64,000 nt of DNA, taken from positions 61,062-125,061 of the forward strand of contig CANQPS010000006.1 of NCBI GenBank assembly GCA_947625785.1, given 5' to 3'. Positions within the stretch are counted from its first letter, which is position 1. Each line of letters opens with the position of its first letter. The position numbers and the translations under genes are program-made. The DNA is from an uncultured Clostridia bacterium (GTDB taxonomy: Bacteria > Bacillota > Clostridia > Oscillospirales > Acutalibacteraceae). The notes under the pieces were generated by a model, which was given only the letters and a program-made list of their open reading frames with translations, made no database searches and had not been told where the DNA came from. Positions 1 to 7,292 of the stretch are shown piece by piece.

Positions 1-307
1 AATATTTTAGTTGCTGCCATATCTCCTCCTGCTTCTGCCTGATTTCTACTATGGCATAGACTTTATCGGTGCTGTTTACTCTTGTGGCAATTTGGTTTAT
101 GTTACTGGTCATACCGCTGATCTGCCGCATAAGAAACTGCATATCATCATCGCTGAATTTTACGATAAGTCCCTCAAAAAACAACATTCTCATGAACTCG
201 CTTTTTGACTTCAACCCACTCAATTCAAACTTGCGGTTCAGGTAGTCAAATTCTTCCACGGTCAGTCTGACCTGAACGCTTCGTGTTCTATTGATTTTAT
301 CTTTCAT
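1..307 (-). CDS. mobC: MobC-family plasmid mobilization relaxosome protein (partial, C-terminus beyond window)
   Basis: The frame opens at ATG 307 behind AAGGAG (313-318) and runs off the left edge after 102 codons. The N-terminus has a ribbon-helix-helix-like segment (SVQVRLTVEEFDYLNRKFE), followed by SKSEFMRML and a helical stretch ending INQIATRVNS, which matches MobC-type nicking accessory proteins. These bind oriT next to the relaxase and help it nick DNA for transfer. A relaxase gene is expected immediately to the left. The call rests on this N-terminal pattern only. Confidence 0.75.
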   Translation of the reverse strand, partial: MKDKINRTRSVQVRLTVEEFDYLNRKFELSGLKSKSEFMRMLFFEGLIVKFSDDDMQFLMRQISGMTSNINQIATRVNSTDKVYAIVEIRQKQEEIWQQLKY

Positions 308-333
308 CGTATCTCCTTATTTTCGGGGTTTTA

Positions 334-440
334 GGGGCAGACAGCCCCTGACAAGCTATGCGGTCAAAACTGCAAAACTCCGTTTTTGTAGTGCATGACC
401 GCCGTGCTTGCTACTTTTCAAACCGCCTTTTTTGGGCGGT
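334..440. other. Inverted-repeat cluster upstream of mobC, candidate oriT
   Basis: There are three nested dyads in about 100 bp: ggggc/gcccc (334-338/344-348), gcggtca/tgaccgc (360-366/396-402) extended inward by actgcaaaa against ttttgtagt, and ccgcc/ggcgg (423-427/435-439). Origins of transfer usually lie directly upstream of the mobC-relaxase genes and carry such dyads. No nic site can be named from sequence alone. Part of this could instead be a transcription terminator. Confidence 0.4.
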
Positions 441-621
441 AATCATTTTATCTTGTATTTCGGATATTTTTGGGAACAGTCGCCGTTTACCATAGGCAAA
501 AGTTCCTGAAAATACTCCTCTATAATATCAACCGAGGAATTTTTATTTTTAACGCTAAAAACGTTCTTGTTCATAAAAATGTAACATTGGAGATTCCTCA
601 ATGATTGAAAACTCCAAACGA

Positions 622-650
622 TTGAAAATAGCGACGAAATATGCTATAAT
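622..650 (+). promoter_or_regulatory. Sigma-A-type promoter
   Basis: TTGAAA (622-627) and TATAAT (645-650) are separated by 17 bp. Transcription would start near 657 and give a leader of about 250 nt before the XRE-like gene at 911. The rest of the 308-621 gap holds only the inverted repeats listed separately. Confidence 0.7.
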
Positions 651-699
651 GGTTTATAGTTGCTAAGACAGTGAATTTTTACCAACTAAGAAAGGAGCC

Positions 700-852
700 G
701 TGTTCAGTATATATGGAGATGATAGACTAATCATCTTGGTATTATACAAGGCACGGTCTCGGCATAAATTCCAGCCGCTTGCTCCCTACTGATTTGATAG
801 GTCTGTTTCGCTGTATGGTGAATTACTTCATCTGCTGAACAGGAAACTATAA
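700..852 (+). other. Possible small ORF interrupted by an in-frame TGA
   Basis: From GTG 700 a frame reads 30 codons (ending KFQPLAPY) to TGA 790-792. It then continues in the same frame for 19 sense codons (FDRSVSLYGELLHLLNRKL) to TAA 850-852. The stretch lies in the leader of the XRE-like gene and is preceded by AAAGGAG at 691-697, which is too close to GTG 700 for normal spacing. It may be a small gene that lost a Trp or other codon to TGA, or simply chance. A second, 5-codon ORF (713-730) overlaps it. Confidence 0.25.
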
Positions 853-910
853 ACTCCCATAACTCATATGTTGCAGCGATGATAGTATTCGACTGAACCA
901 GTGAAGAATC

Positions 911-1360
911 ATGAGCAAAGAAGTTATGGAGATTGAGGAAATTATCCCTACGATGACAGTGGAGCAGATCGCACAAGTATGCAGAGAAATATCCACTGAT
1001 AAAAGCAAGCCCCCGATAGAAAAGAAATCTTTCGGAGAAATTCTCAAAGATATTGTTCGTGAGCGTGACATTGACATGGAAGATATTCTTGCAGCAACTG
1101 GCATTGATGACAAGTCATATTATCGTTATCGTTCGCAGAAAGATGATACCGTTCCAAAGGTGGAAACACTCATCAAACTTTGTGTCGGTTTAAGACTGCA
1201 TCGGGTACAGATAGACTACATATTCGCTCTCTTGGGCTATCAGATAAAGCTGAATGACCCGAACTATGACATCTATCAGTATTATTTCGACTTCTGTGCA
1301 GTAATCAAGGAACTGACAGTAACATCACTCTTGAAAGAAATCAGGCTGTCTGAAACATAA
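911..1360 (+). CDS. XRE-like helix-turn-helix regulator of a mobile element
   Basis: This is a 149-residue soluble protein. After an acidic N-terminal segment, residues about 42-90 (FGEILKDIVRERDIDMEDIL, then TGIDDKSYYRYR) look like a lambda-repressor/XRE fold with the recognition helix at the SYYRYR segment. The C-terminal half, rich in aromatic residues, has no family I recognise. It is paralogous in layout to the protein at 1791-2201: both have the FG..L...GI...SIYRY pattern, a conserved RLH motif and a Tyr-rich tail. It probably regulates the element's own genes. The ATG has only a weak ribosome-binding site (GTGAAG). DNA binding is inferred. Confidence 0.6.
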   Translation: MSKEVMEIEEIIPTMTVEQIAQVCREISTDKSKPPIEKKSFGEILKDIVRERDIDMEDILAATGIDDKSYYRYRSQKDDTVPKVETLIKLCVGLRLHRVQIDYIFALLGYQIKLNDPNYDIYQYYFDFCAVIKELTVTSLLKEIRLSET

Positions 1361-1385
1361 TAGAATAACGCTGACCATATATGAA

Positions 1386-1426
1386 AAATCCGCAGGAGCA
1401 AAACTCTTGCGGATTTTCTGTTTTTT
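1386..1426 (+). terminator. Rho-independent terminator after the first XRE-like gene
   Basis: The stem aaatccgca/tgcggattt is followed by a U-rich tract (tctgtttttt), about 25 bp past the stop codon at 1360. Confidence 0.8.
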
Positions 1427-1557
1427 GAGCAATTATTCCTGTGAAATTTTCGTGAAAATTCTCATGCCGTGAGAAAATGACTTCTCAGGAAATGACGTAA
1501 TATCAAGGAAATACAATAAACGCTTAAATTCTGATAAAAGTTGCAAGAAAAAATACA

Positions 1558-1598
1558 GGCTTAAAAGTCAAGTAAAACAGCGACTTTCGAGCCTTTTT
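1558..1598 (+). terminator. Second stem-loop with U-tract in the 1361-1790 gap
   Basis: ggcttaaaagtc (1558-1569) pairs with gactttcgagcc (1582-1593) at 10 of 12 positions and is followed by TTTTTC. It may back up the upstream terminator or insulate the next promoter. Positions 1427-1557 hold nothing recognisable. Confidence 0.5.
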
Positions 1599-1629
1599 CT
1601 TTGCCTGCTTTCATTCTCACACCGTGTCA

Positions 1630-1658
1630 TTTACAAAGAAAAATCCTTCCGTTATAAT
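1630..1658 (+). promoter_or_regulatory. Promoter and structured leader of the second XRE-like gene
   Basis: TTTACA (1630-1635), a 17-bp gap and TATAAT (1653-1658). The transcript would begin near 1665 and carry a leader of about 125 nt. That leader contains a long hairpin with tctcac (1679-1684) against gtgaga (1718-1723) and an inner ctcc/ggag pair. Confidence 0.7.
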
Positions 1659-1790
1659 AATTGTAAGCAATCAAAATGTCTCACGGTATTCTCCGATAAT
1701 TGGAGTTCTCGGTTACTGTGAGAGTAATGCGAAACAATCATATCTGCCGAGGGTCTGATTGTCGGACTTTTATCCGTGAAAGGAACTATT

Positions 1791-2201
1791 ATGAGCAGAA
1801 AAAACAAATACAAAACGGCAGATGATCCCGATGAAACCTTCGGCGCTGTTTTAAGAAAACAAATGCATAAGCAGGGCATCGAAGTGAAACACCTTTCGGA
1901 TATGACGGGCATCAGCATACCCTCCATATATCGTTATCTGAATGGTGAGAGGATATGCGGTCTTGAACATACTGCGGCTATCTGCATTTCAATGCGGCTG
2001 CACCCGATGATCTCCGAATATCTTTTTAGCCTGACACGTTCGCATCTGTGCCGAAACGATGAGCGTGATATTATCATCGCAAAATATCTCTACGGCTGTT
2101 ATTATGATGCAGCTTACACCCTTAGAAAATGCAATCATGAAATGATATACGAGGGATATGAGCCGCTTACATCTCTTGGCACATTAAGAGAGTATGAATA
2201 A
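1791..2201 (+). CDS. XRE-like helix-turn-helix regulator, paralog of the 911-1360 product
   Basis: This 136-residue protein carries a Cro/CI-like fold at residues about 17-65: FGAVLRKQMHKQGIEVKHLS, then TGISIPSIYRYLNGER. The start is ATG 1791, 6 bp behind AAAGGA; a GTG 15 bp upstream is in frame but lies ahead of that site. The C-terminal part is Cys/Tyr-rich and helical, like that of its paralog. It sits 5 bp before the sigma/HTH-like gene at 2207, suggesting co-expression. It is probably an element-borne regulator with unknown operators. Confidence 0.6.
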   Translation: MSRKNKYKTADDPDETFGAVLRKQMHKQGIEVKHLSDMTGISIPSIYRYLNGERICGLEHTAAICISMRLHPMISEYLFSLTRSHLCRNDERDIIIAKYLYGCYYDAAYTLRKCNHEMIYEGYEPLTSLGTLREYE

Positions 2202-2206
2202 ATACC

Positions 2207-2644
2207 ATGTCAAGATTCATATACCGACATTTCGGTGCTGACTGCCCGAAAGAGGTCGAGCGAGAATATAACCGCAGTCTCAGATACGAAAAGTATTTGC
2301 AGGAGCGTGACCTTGAACACGGACTTGTCAGCTACGACAGCAAGAAAGTACCTGAGATCATAGACAGAACAACAACACAGGAATATCAACAGGAAACAGA
2401 ATATGAGGAATTATGGGAGTACAGGAAAACTATTCTGCCGTCAGCACTTGAATGGCTGAAACAAAATCGCCCATACGAATATGGGCTGATATGGGAATAT
2501 TTCTTGTCAAGCACAAGAGAAAAGATAACTCTGAATGTTCTTGCAAAAAAATATGGTGTGTCTGTAATGTCAATAAAGCGTTCCCTGAAAAAAGGACAGC
2601 TGCTTTTGAGGGCATACATTATCCAGCGAGAACCGCACGGTTGA
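2207..2644 (+). CDS. HTH protein resembling sigma-70 region 4, element-borne
   Basis: This 145-residue basic protein has a C-terminal helix-turn-helix (ITLNVLAKKYGVSVMSIKRS, about residues 107-127) of the kind found in sigma region 4 and in small sigma-like regulators of Clostridia integrative elements. The N-terminal half is charged and contains no region 2, so it is unlikely to be a full sigma factor. It follows the XRE paralog by 5 bp with a weak ribosome-binding site, suggesting coupled translation. Confidence 0.5.
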   Translation: MSRFIYRHFGADCPKEVEREYNRSLRYEKYLQERDLEHGLVSYDSKKVPEIIDRTTTQEYQQETEYEELWEYRKTILPSALEWLKQNRPYEYGLIWEYFLSSTREKITLNVLAKKYGVSVMSIKRSLKKGQLLLRAYIIQREPHG

Positions 2645-2784
2645 CTTTTGTGCAAAACATAGAAAATAGGATTTTTCAGAAAATTTCTGTCATTACAAGC
2701 GTTAAAAACCGAAAATCCTCGGTTGATATTATAGAGGGGACTGACCGCTGATGCAGACTTCGGCCGCCCCTCGTCCTCCTTGTA

Positions 2785-2836
2785 AACCAATCTGCCCGAC
2801 CTGTCCGTCCGACAGGCGGGCATCGGGCAGTTGGTT
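2785..2836. other. Strong nested hairpin without U-tract
   Basis: aaccaatctgcccga (2785-2799) pairs with tcgggcagttggtt (2823-2836) with one bulge. The loop contains a second perfect stem, cctgtc/gacagg. No U-tract follows on either strand, so this is not a standard terminator. It lies in the leader of the antirepressor gene and could be a regulatory RNA or protein-binding structure. Confidence 0.55.
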
Positions 2837-2922
2837 ATAAATAGAGCGTGGAGTGGATAGTCTCTTTGTCCATTTTCAGACTGTCCGCTCCGTAAATGCT
2901 CGATATGAAAGAGGTCATTAAA

Positions 2923-3699
2923 ATGAATGAAATTACAATAGCGATAAATTATGATAACAACACTCCGACTATAAGCGGTCGAGAGCTGCATGAAGCACTG
3001 GGTATCAAAACGCAGTATTCCAAGTGGTTCGCCAGAATGTGTGAGTATGGATTTGCCGAAAATACGGACTTTATAGCTGTTAGTCAAAAAAGACTAACAG
3101 CTCAGGGTAACGAAACAACGTTCACGGATCACGCTATCACCATTGATATGGCAAAGGAAATCTGCATGATACAGCGTTCGGAGATTGGTAAGCGTTGCCG
3201 TGAGTATTTCCTCGAAGTGGAGAAAAAGTGGAACAGCCCCGAAGCTGTCGTTGCAAGAGCATTGCTGGTAGCAAATCATCAGCTTGAACTTGCCAAACAG
3301 CAGAACAAAGTCCTGACGGAAACAAATCTCTCGCAGGAAAAGCTGATCGAGGAAATGAAGCCCAAGGCTACATATCATGACTTAGTACTGAGTGCAGGCA
3401 ATGCCATTCCGATAACAACAATCGCCAAAGATTACGGCAAGTCGGGTCGATGGCTGAACAGCTACCTTCATGAGTGCGGTGTGCAGTACAAGCAGAGCGA
3501 GGTTTGGCTGCTTTATCAGAAGTATGCGGACTGCGGATATGTCAAATCAAGAACATACACGGTATCCGATGATAGCGGAAATACTTCAGCAAAGCCCCAT
3601 ACGCTGTGGACGCAAAAGGGCAGACTCTTTATCTACGAACTTCTCAAAGAGGACGGTATTTTACCGCTTATTGAACGTGAAGAATTATATGGAGGTTAA
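2923..3699 (+). CDS. Phage-type antirepressor, AntA/AntB plus KilAC domains
   Basis: A 258-residue protein from ATG 2923, 8 bp after AAAGAGG; an upstream in-frame ATG at 2896 lacks such a site. Residues about 5-95 match the AntA/AntB domain (SGRELHEALGIKTQYSKWF, then a VSQKRLTAQGNE segment and the EICMIQRSEIGKRCREYF helix). A coiled-coil linker follows, then a C-terminal ANT/KilAC domain (ITTIAKDYGKSGRWLNSYL, HTLWTQKGRLFIYELL). Such proteins counteract repressors during induction of phages and mobile elements. Here it is presumably part of the element's induction switch with the XRE regulators upstream. Its target is unknown. Confidence 0.85.
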   Translation: MNEITIAINYDNNTPTISGRELHEALGIKTQYSKWFARMCEYGFAENTDFIAVSQKRLTAQGNETTFTDHAITIDMAKEICMIQRSEIGKRCREYFLEVEKKWNSPEAVVARALLVANHQLELAKQQNKVLTETNLSQEKLIEEMKPKATYHDLVLSAGNAIPITTIAKDYGKSGRWLNSYLHECGVQYKQSEVWLLYQKYADCGYVKSRTYTVSDDSGNTSAKPHTLWTQKGRLFIYELLKEDGILPLIEREELYGG

Positions 3700-3702
3700 A
3701 AT

Positions 3703-3888
3703 ATGCGTACTTCGATAGATGATTGTCCGGTCTGCAATTATCATAATGATTGTTTTGCAAATCGTGAGGGAAAATGTATCGCACTTACAGATACATATTT
3801 TAAGCGTGGGTATTGTCCGTTCTATAAGAACGAGAACAAACTCAACGCAGAGAGAAAATCAGATACAAAGCCGAAGTTAAAGCGATAA
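3703..3888 (+). CDS. Small Cys-rich protein of unknown function
   Basis: 61 residues, starting 3 bp after the antirepressor stop and so probably co-translated. It has a CPVC pair near the N-terminus, then single Cys residues in HNDCF and GKCIAL, and CPFY near residue 43, a spacing that suggests one metal-binding site. The tail is Lys-rich. I do not recognise a family; position links it to the antirepressor operon. Confidence 0.55.
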   Translation: MRTSIDDCPVCNYHNDCFANREGKCIALTDTYFKRGYCPFYKNENKLNAERKSDTKPKLKR

Positions 3889-4036
3889 TATTTTGATATG
3901 ACTTTGTTTTCTGACGGCAGTTTGATATGCTGTCGGGAGTTTCTATTCTGCGGAATAGGAACTGCCAACAGTACATCAAGTTTGGACACGAAAATAACTG
4001 ACAGACAGATGTACCGCTGATAATATCAGCATAGCA

Positions 4037-4050
4037 CCTTGAAAATTGAA
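4037..4050 (+). promoter_or_regulatory. boxA-like motif upstream of xis
   Basis: The 14-mer ccttgaaaattgaa lies 56 bp before the excisionase start and recurs exactly at 7130-7143, before the other element's excisionase. It resembles the TTTGAAAACTGAATA box of Firmicutes rRNA spacers. The 3889-4105 gap also holds two hairpins: gacggca/tgctgtc, and tttctattctgcggaataggaa folded on itself. Confidence 0.4.
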
Positions 4051-4105
4051 TATGAAACACTACGCTATGTTTTCTATTTCTTCCTCCATGAAAGGAATGA
4101 TCCAC

Positions 4106-4354
4106 ATGGACGAAAATGTCGAAATATTAGAGGACAATCAGCAGACGAAAGATGTCTACAAAACAATGTTTGCTGACTATCCCGATATAGTCGGTGCAGA
4201 GCAGATATGCGAAATGCTCGGGCTTGGATATAAAACAGTGTGCAAGTTTGTGAGAGAGGGTAAGATACCTCGTATGCCCGATGGTCGTAAGATCAGAGTG
4301 GCAAAGATAGAGGTCATAAATTACGTTCTGCAACGTGCACAAAATACGCTGTAA
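4106..4354 (+). CDS. xis: Excisionase (Xis), MerR-like DNA-binding fold
   Basis: 82 residues from ATG 4106, 9 bp after AAAGGA; two upstream in-frame ATGs precede that site. Residues about 27-75 form the excisionase helix-turn-helix: IVGAEQICEMLGLGYKTVCK, FVREGKIPRMPDGRKIRVAK, then EVINYVL. It binds next to attachment sites and directs the integrase toward excision. The integrase gene begins 127 bp downstream, the usual xis-int order. Confidence 0.85.
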   Translation: MDENVEILEDNQQTKDVYKTMFADYPDIVGAEQICEMLGLGYKTVCKFVREGKIPRMPDGRKIRVAKIEVINYVLQRAQNTL

Positions 4355-4481
4355 AAATCCGGGCGATGCGCCGAAAATGGAGAATTGCGGTCGGTAGGTC
4401 TTGCATTATATGACGGAAAATGATATAATTATAAGGTCAACAGCAGACTTTCACCGCTTTCGATCTAAGGAGGAATTTATT

Positions 4482-5831
4482 ATGAAAGCAAGTCTGCCTT
4501 ATAAATATATCACCGCCATGAAGAGCGGCAAACAGTATGTGGTCTTTGACTTCAAGGACAGCGAAGGTAAGCGTAAACGCAAATGGGTATCAACAGGGCT
4601 TCCCGAAAAATGCACGAAGAAAGCCCTCAGCGAGGCGGTCGAAAAGATCGTCACTGCATTTGAGGAAGAACGTGCTAAAAGTAAAGTTGCACTCGTCAAC
4701 AGCGGAAACGCCGATGATAACAACGACAGTACTGTGAGCAATCAGGAGCTTTCAGCTTTCTTTTCGGAGTGGCTGACGGCTATCAAGCCGAACGTTGCAA
4801 GAACGACTTTTCAATGCTACAAGCGTATCATGGAGCGTTTCTTGATGTACCTGAACGAAAAATACCCTGACATTACGCTTGACAGAATGATCTACGTCCC
4901 GATTCAGGCATTTCTCAACTACAAAATGGATCAGGGCTTAAAGGGGAGTTCAATCAAGCAGTATTATCTTGCTATACACTCCGCTTTTGCGTGGGCTGTA
5001 AAGATGGAACACATCGAGCAGCACCCTATGGATAAAATGGTAGTACCGAGAGCAGAACGTCATGAAGCTGTCTTTTATAATGAAGAGGAACTGAACGAAC
5101 TGTTTGAGGTGTTCAAGGGTCACAAGCTGGAACTTATCGTTCACATCGCAGCCTATTACGGTCTGCGCCGCTGTGAGATACTCGGTCTGAAGTGGGACTC
5201 TATCGATTTCAAGAAAAAGACAATTTCTATCGAGCGTAAGGTCGTGAGCGATTACGATGAGAACGGTGATCCGAAACTCTTTGTGGAGACACGTCTGAAA
5301 ACCAACTCCACAAGACGTACACTGCCGCTTATCCCGCACATCGAGGAAATGCTTCTCAAAAAGCGTGAGCTTGACAAGCACTACAAGAAACTGGGCGGTA
5401 AGGAGTACAGCACGGAGTATGACGGCTTTGTGTGTGTTGATCCGTTTGGTAAGCTCATCAGCCCCAACAGGGTAACACACGACTTCCATTATGTTATCAA
5501 GAAACACGATATGAAGATGCTCCGTTTCCATGACCTGTGCCACAGCTGTGCCAGCCTTTTGCTTGCCAACGACATTCCGATGAAAGCGATTCAGGAGTGG
5601 CTCGGCCATGCGACGTTCAATATCACGGCGAACCTTTACAGCCATTTAGAGTACAATGCAAAGGTTGCTTCTGCGGAAACTATCGCAAGAGTGCTTGGCG
5701 GTGACAAGAACGAAAAGCCTGCCGAAACGAATGCAGATGCAGAGACTGAAAAGCCCACAGCACCTAACAGACGTGGCAGGAAAAAGAAGACCGAATCGGC
5801 TCAGGACAAGTCACAGCCCGCAGCCGTATAA
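4482..5831 (+). CDS. int: Tyrosine integrase with catalytic HxxR Arg replaced by Cys
   Basis: 449 residues from ATG 4482 behind AAGGAGG. An N-terminal arm-binding domain (residues 1-60) is followed by a SAM-like core-binding domain (about 85-185) and the catalytic domain. Visible catalytic elements are Arg I in YYGLRRCEILGLKW, Lys in RLKTNSTRRTLPL, the box II His in FHDLCHS, His in WLGHATF and the nucleophile Tyr in ANLYSHLE. Box II should read H-x-x-R, but codon TGC gives Cys at the Arg position. This residue is nearly invariant, so strand cleavage is expected to be lost or strongly reduced. The C-terminal 45 residues are Lys/Ala/Thr-rich and probably disordered. Confidence 0.9.
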   Translation: MKASLPYKYITAMKSGKQYVVFDFKDSEGKRKRKWVSTGLPEKCTKKALSEAVEKIVTAFEEERAKSKVALVNSGNADDNNDSTVSNQELSAFFSEWLTAIKPNVARTTFQCYKRIMERFLMYLNEKYPDITLDRMIYVPIQAFLNYKMDQGLKGSSIKQYYLAIHSAFAWAVKMEHIEQHPMDKMVVPRAERHEAVFYNEEELNELFEVFKGHKLELIVHIAAYYGLRRCEILGLKWDSIDFKKKTISIERKVVSDYDENGDPKLFVETRLKTNSTRRTLPLIPHIEEMLLKKRELDKHYKKLGGKEYSTEYDGFVCVDPFGKLISPNRVTHDFHYVIKKHDMKMLRFHDLCHSCASLLLANDIPMKAIQEWLGHATFNITANLYSHLEYNAKVASAETIARVLGGDKNEKPAETNADAETEKPTAPNRRGRKKKTESAQDKSQPAAV

Positions 5832-5891
5832 TTATAGAATATAATGTGACAACACCGAGGACGAAATAGAGAATTTCAAAAAAGAGCGAAT

Positions 5892-5926
5892 TTGGTAGAA
5901 AAGTTGGTAGAAATTTTCGGTAGAAG
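5892..5926 (+). repeat. Three direct repeats GGTAGAA downstream of int
   Basis: GGTAGAA occurs at 5894, 5906 and 5919, spaced 12 and 13 bp apart, about one helical turn. Position and spacing fit integrase arm-type binding sites near an element end. The remaining 5832-6131 gap is AT-rich and holds one hairpin (gtcgcaa/ttgcgac, 6066-6082). I found no attachment-site core. Confidence 0.5.
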
Positions 5927-6131
5927 TCAATTATATGATTTTCGACTGAAACGCTGAAAGCACCGAAATTACAGCGATTGTCAATAATAAAAAAACAATA
6001 ATTTGTATAATTGACTTGAAAACTCCTTGTTTTTATCATATTATGTCATGTTTTTCAAGATGTTGTCGCAAATTCTTGCGACTATTGGCTAAAAAATCAC
6101 ATTTTTGCTCGTGCGGGCTATACGGTGAACA

Positions 6132-6659
6132 TCACTGAGAGGCATCATTCACTCTTTTCCTATACGCCGTCCGTGCCTTTCTGCGGTTACGCTCTTTTTT
6201 GCATTCCGGATCATCACAATATTTTTGCCTGTTTCCGTTTTTGAAAAATATCTTACCGCAACTTTCACAGATGGCAAGCGGAGTTTTGCCGCCATCGTGG
6301 GTTGGTGCATCAGGCGAGACGGCCACAAACCGTGCCAAGGCATAGTAAGCGGCCTCAAATACACTATTAAACCCAGGTATGATCTTTAATTCGCCCAATT
6401 CATCGATGGTCAGTTCCATCGGGAATTTAGGAAGTTCGGACAAAAAACGATCAAGCTCTCGCAATAGCTTTATTTCGCTTAAGGAAGCGATGTTTGCACA
6501 TTTCTGTGCACGTTCGGTATTTGGAAGTTTTCGGCCAAAATCAAGATCGTGGCGCAGACAATAAAAGTATTGCAGTATCTCCGTGTCCTCGTATAGTCGC
6601 TGTAAATCGGTAGTTATTTTACTGAGAGGAAATTCATAACACTCCAAAACATTTACCAT
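6132..6659 (-). CDS. Zinc-ribbon protein of unknown function
   Basis: 175 residues from ATG 6659, which overlaps the stop of the upstream gene (ATGGTAA), so the two are translationally coupled. An earlier TTG at 6668 is possible. The N-terminal 125 residues are helical and unrecognised. The C-terminus is a zinc-binding module, CESCGKIFF, then KYCDDPEC and the basic tail KKERNRRKARTAYRKR, similar to the Zn motif of CGNR-type proteins. It may bind nucleic acid through this basic tail. It runs opposite to the replication operon and may be part of its control. Confidence 0.55.
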   Translation of the reverse strand: MVNVLECYEFPLSKITTDLQRLYEDTEILQYFYCLRHDLDFGRKLPNTERAQKCANIASLSEIKLLRELDRFLSELPKFPMELTIDELGELKIIPGFNSVFEAAYYALARFVAVSPDAPTHDGGKTPLAICESCGKIFFKNGNRQKYCDDPECKKERNRRKARTAYRKRVNDASQ

Positions 6660-7005
6660 AACCCCCAATGTTCTTGATCTTCCCGTTGCTGCCAGTCAAA
6701 TGATTGTAGTTCCGCATAATCAACATAATATGGAAAAGCATTCTCTTTGCACCATGTAATAATATGATGGCAGGCTTCCCAGTCATCAACATTTTTGATT
6801 CTACGATACAAATTGCATAGCGAAATCAAAAGTTGCTGCCCATCCAGACCATATCCTTCTTGCCTTCGGGAAGTTGCTTGTTTTCCAACTGTGCTGATAT
6901 GGTTGTTTCTTCGCCGCGATGTATTACCTCATATTTGGTAAACTTCGCAGTGATTTTTTTATTTTCATTTAGGCTTCCTAAATCAAACATCGAAAAAAGA
7001 TCCAT
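6653..7005 (-). pseudogene. Frameshifted hypothetical gene at the start of the minus-strand operon
   Basis: ATG 7005 follows GGAGG and encodes MDLFSMFDLGSLNENKKITA and on to QLENKQLPEGKKDM, then stops early after MGSNF (6827-6829). The neighbouring frame continues without a stop from GYGLDGQQLLISLCNLYRR through DDWEACHHIITWCKENAFPY to HWGLW and TAA 6653-6655, at the junction with the zinc-ribbon gene. One frameshift near 6850 would join the two parts into a protein of about 117 residues. No function is recognised. Confidence 0.6.
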
Positions 7006-7066
7006 TTTTTACCTCCAATTCTCACCGTTAGGAATTAGTATAAACCAATCTTTTACCGTTGGAAAA

Positions 7067-7109
7067 TTGTTTTCGGTTATATTATAGCGTATAATTTGGA
7101 TAAACACAA
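7067..7109. promoter_or_regulatory. Overlapping divergent promoters of the satellite-like element
   Basis: Plus strand: TTGTTT (7067-7072), 17 bp, TATAAT (7090-7095). Minus strand: TATAAT (complement of 7081-7086) and TTGTGT (complement of 7104-7109), 17 bp apart. The two overlap, so polymerase binding would be mutually exclusive, a layout suited to a switch between the minus operon and the replication operon. Confidence 0.6.
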
Positions 7110-7292
7110 TACCTTTTTGTGTTTTTGTTCCTTGAAAATTGAATCCTACCCACACAGATATAACACTGGCACCGTGCTATTATGGCTCTGCCGGAGCATA
7201 GTTCTGTTGCCGAACCGCCAAGGGGAAAACGACTTGGTTCTGTGATGTAGGTAGACTCAGCCTTAAAACTCTAAAAGGAAGGAGTAATCTCT
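7102..7292 (+). promoter_or_regulatory. Structured leader of the excisionase-primase operon
   Basis: This 190-nt leader contains the boxA-like 14-mer ccttgaaaattgaa (7130-7143) shared with the first element. It also has the hairpins gctctgccggagc and gaaccgccaag/cttggttc. It ends in the ribosome-binding site GGAAGGAG (7277-7284). No coding frame is evident. Confidence 0.4.

Larger units (their letters stand above)
1..6110. mobile_element. Recombination/mobilization end of an integrated conjugative or mobilizable element
   Basis: The genes run MobC-type protein, inverted-repeat region, two XRE-like regulators, HTH/sigma-like protein, antirepressor, Cys-rich small protein, excisionase and tyrosine integrase. 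GC content and codon use are visibly unlike the AT-rich chromosome beyond 14.5 kb. The order ending in xis-int, followed by short direct repeats, is typical of the integrase end of Clostridia elements. The left part, including the relaxase expected downstream of mobC, is outside the window. The right boundary is placed by the end of the integrase-distal repeats and is approximate. Confidence 0.75.

Noticed and set aside
2386..3087. Long minus-strand open frame (233 codons) opposite the HTH and antirepressor genes
   Set aside because: It is antisense to two well-supported genes, has a low-quality translation and no ribosome-binding site.
4950..5645. Minus-strand open frame of 231 codons within the integrase gene
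   Set aside because: Antisense shadow of the integrase catalytic domain.
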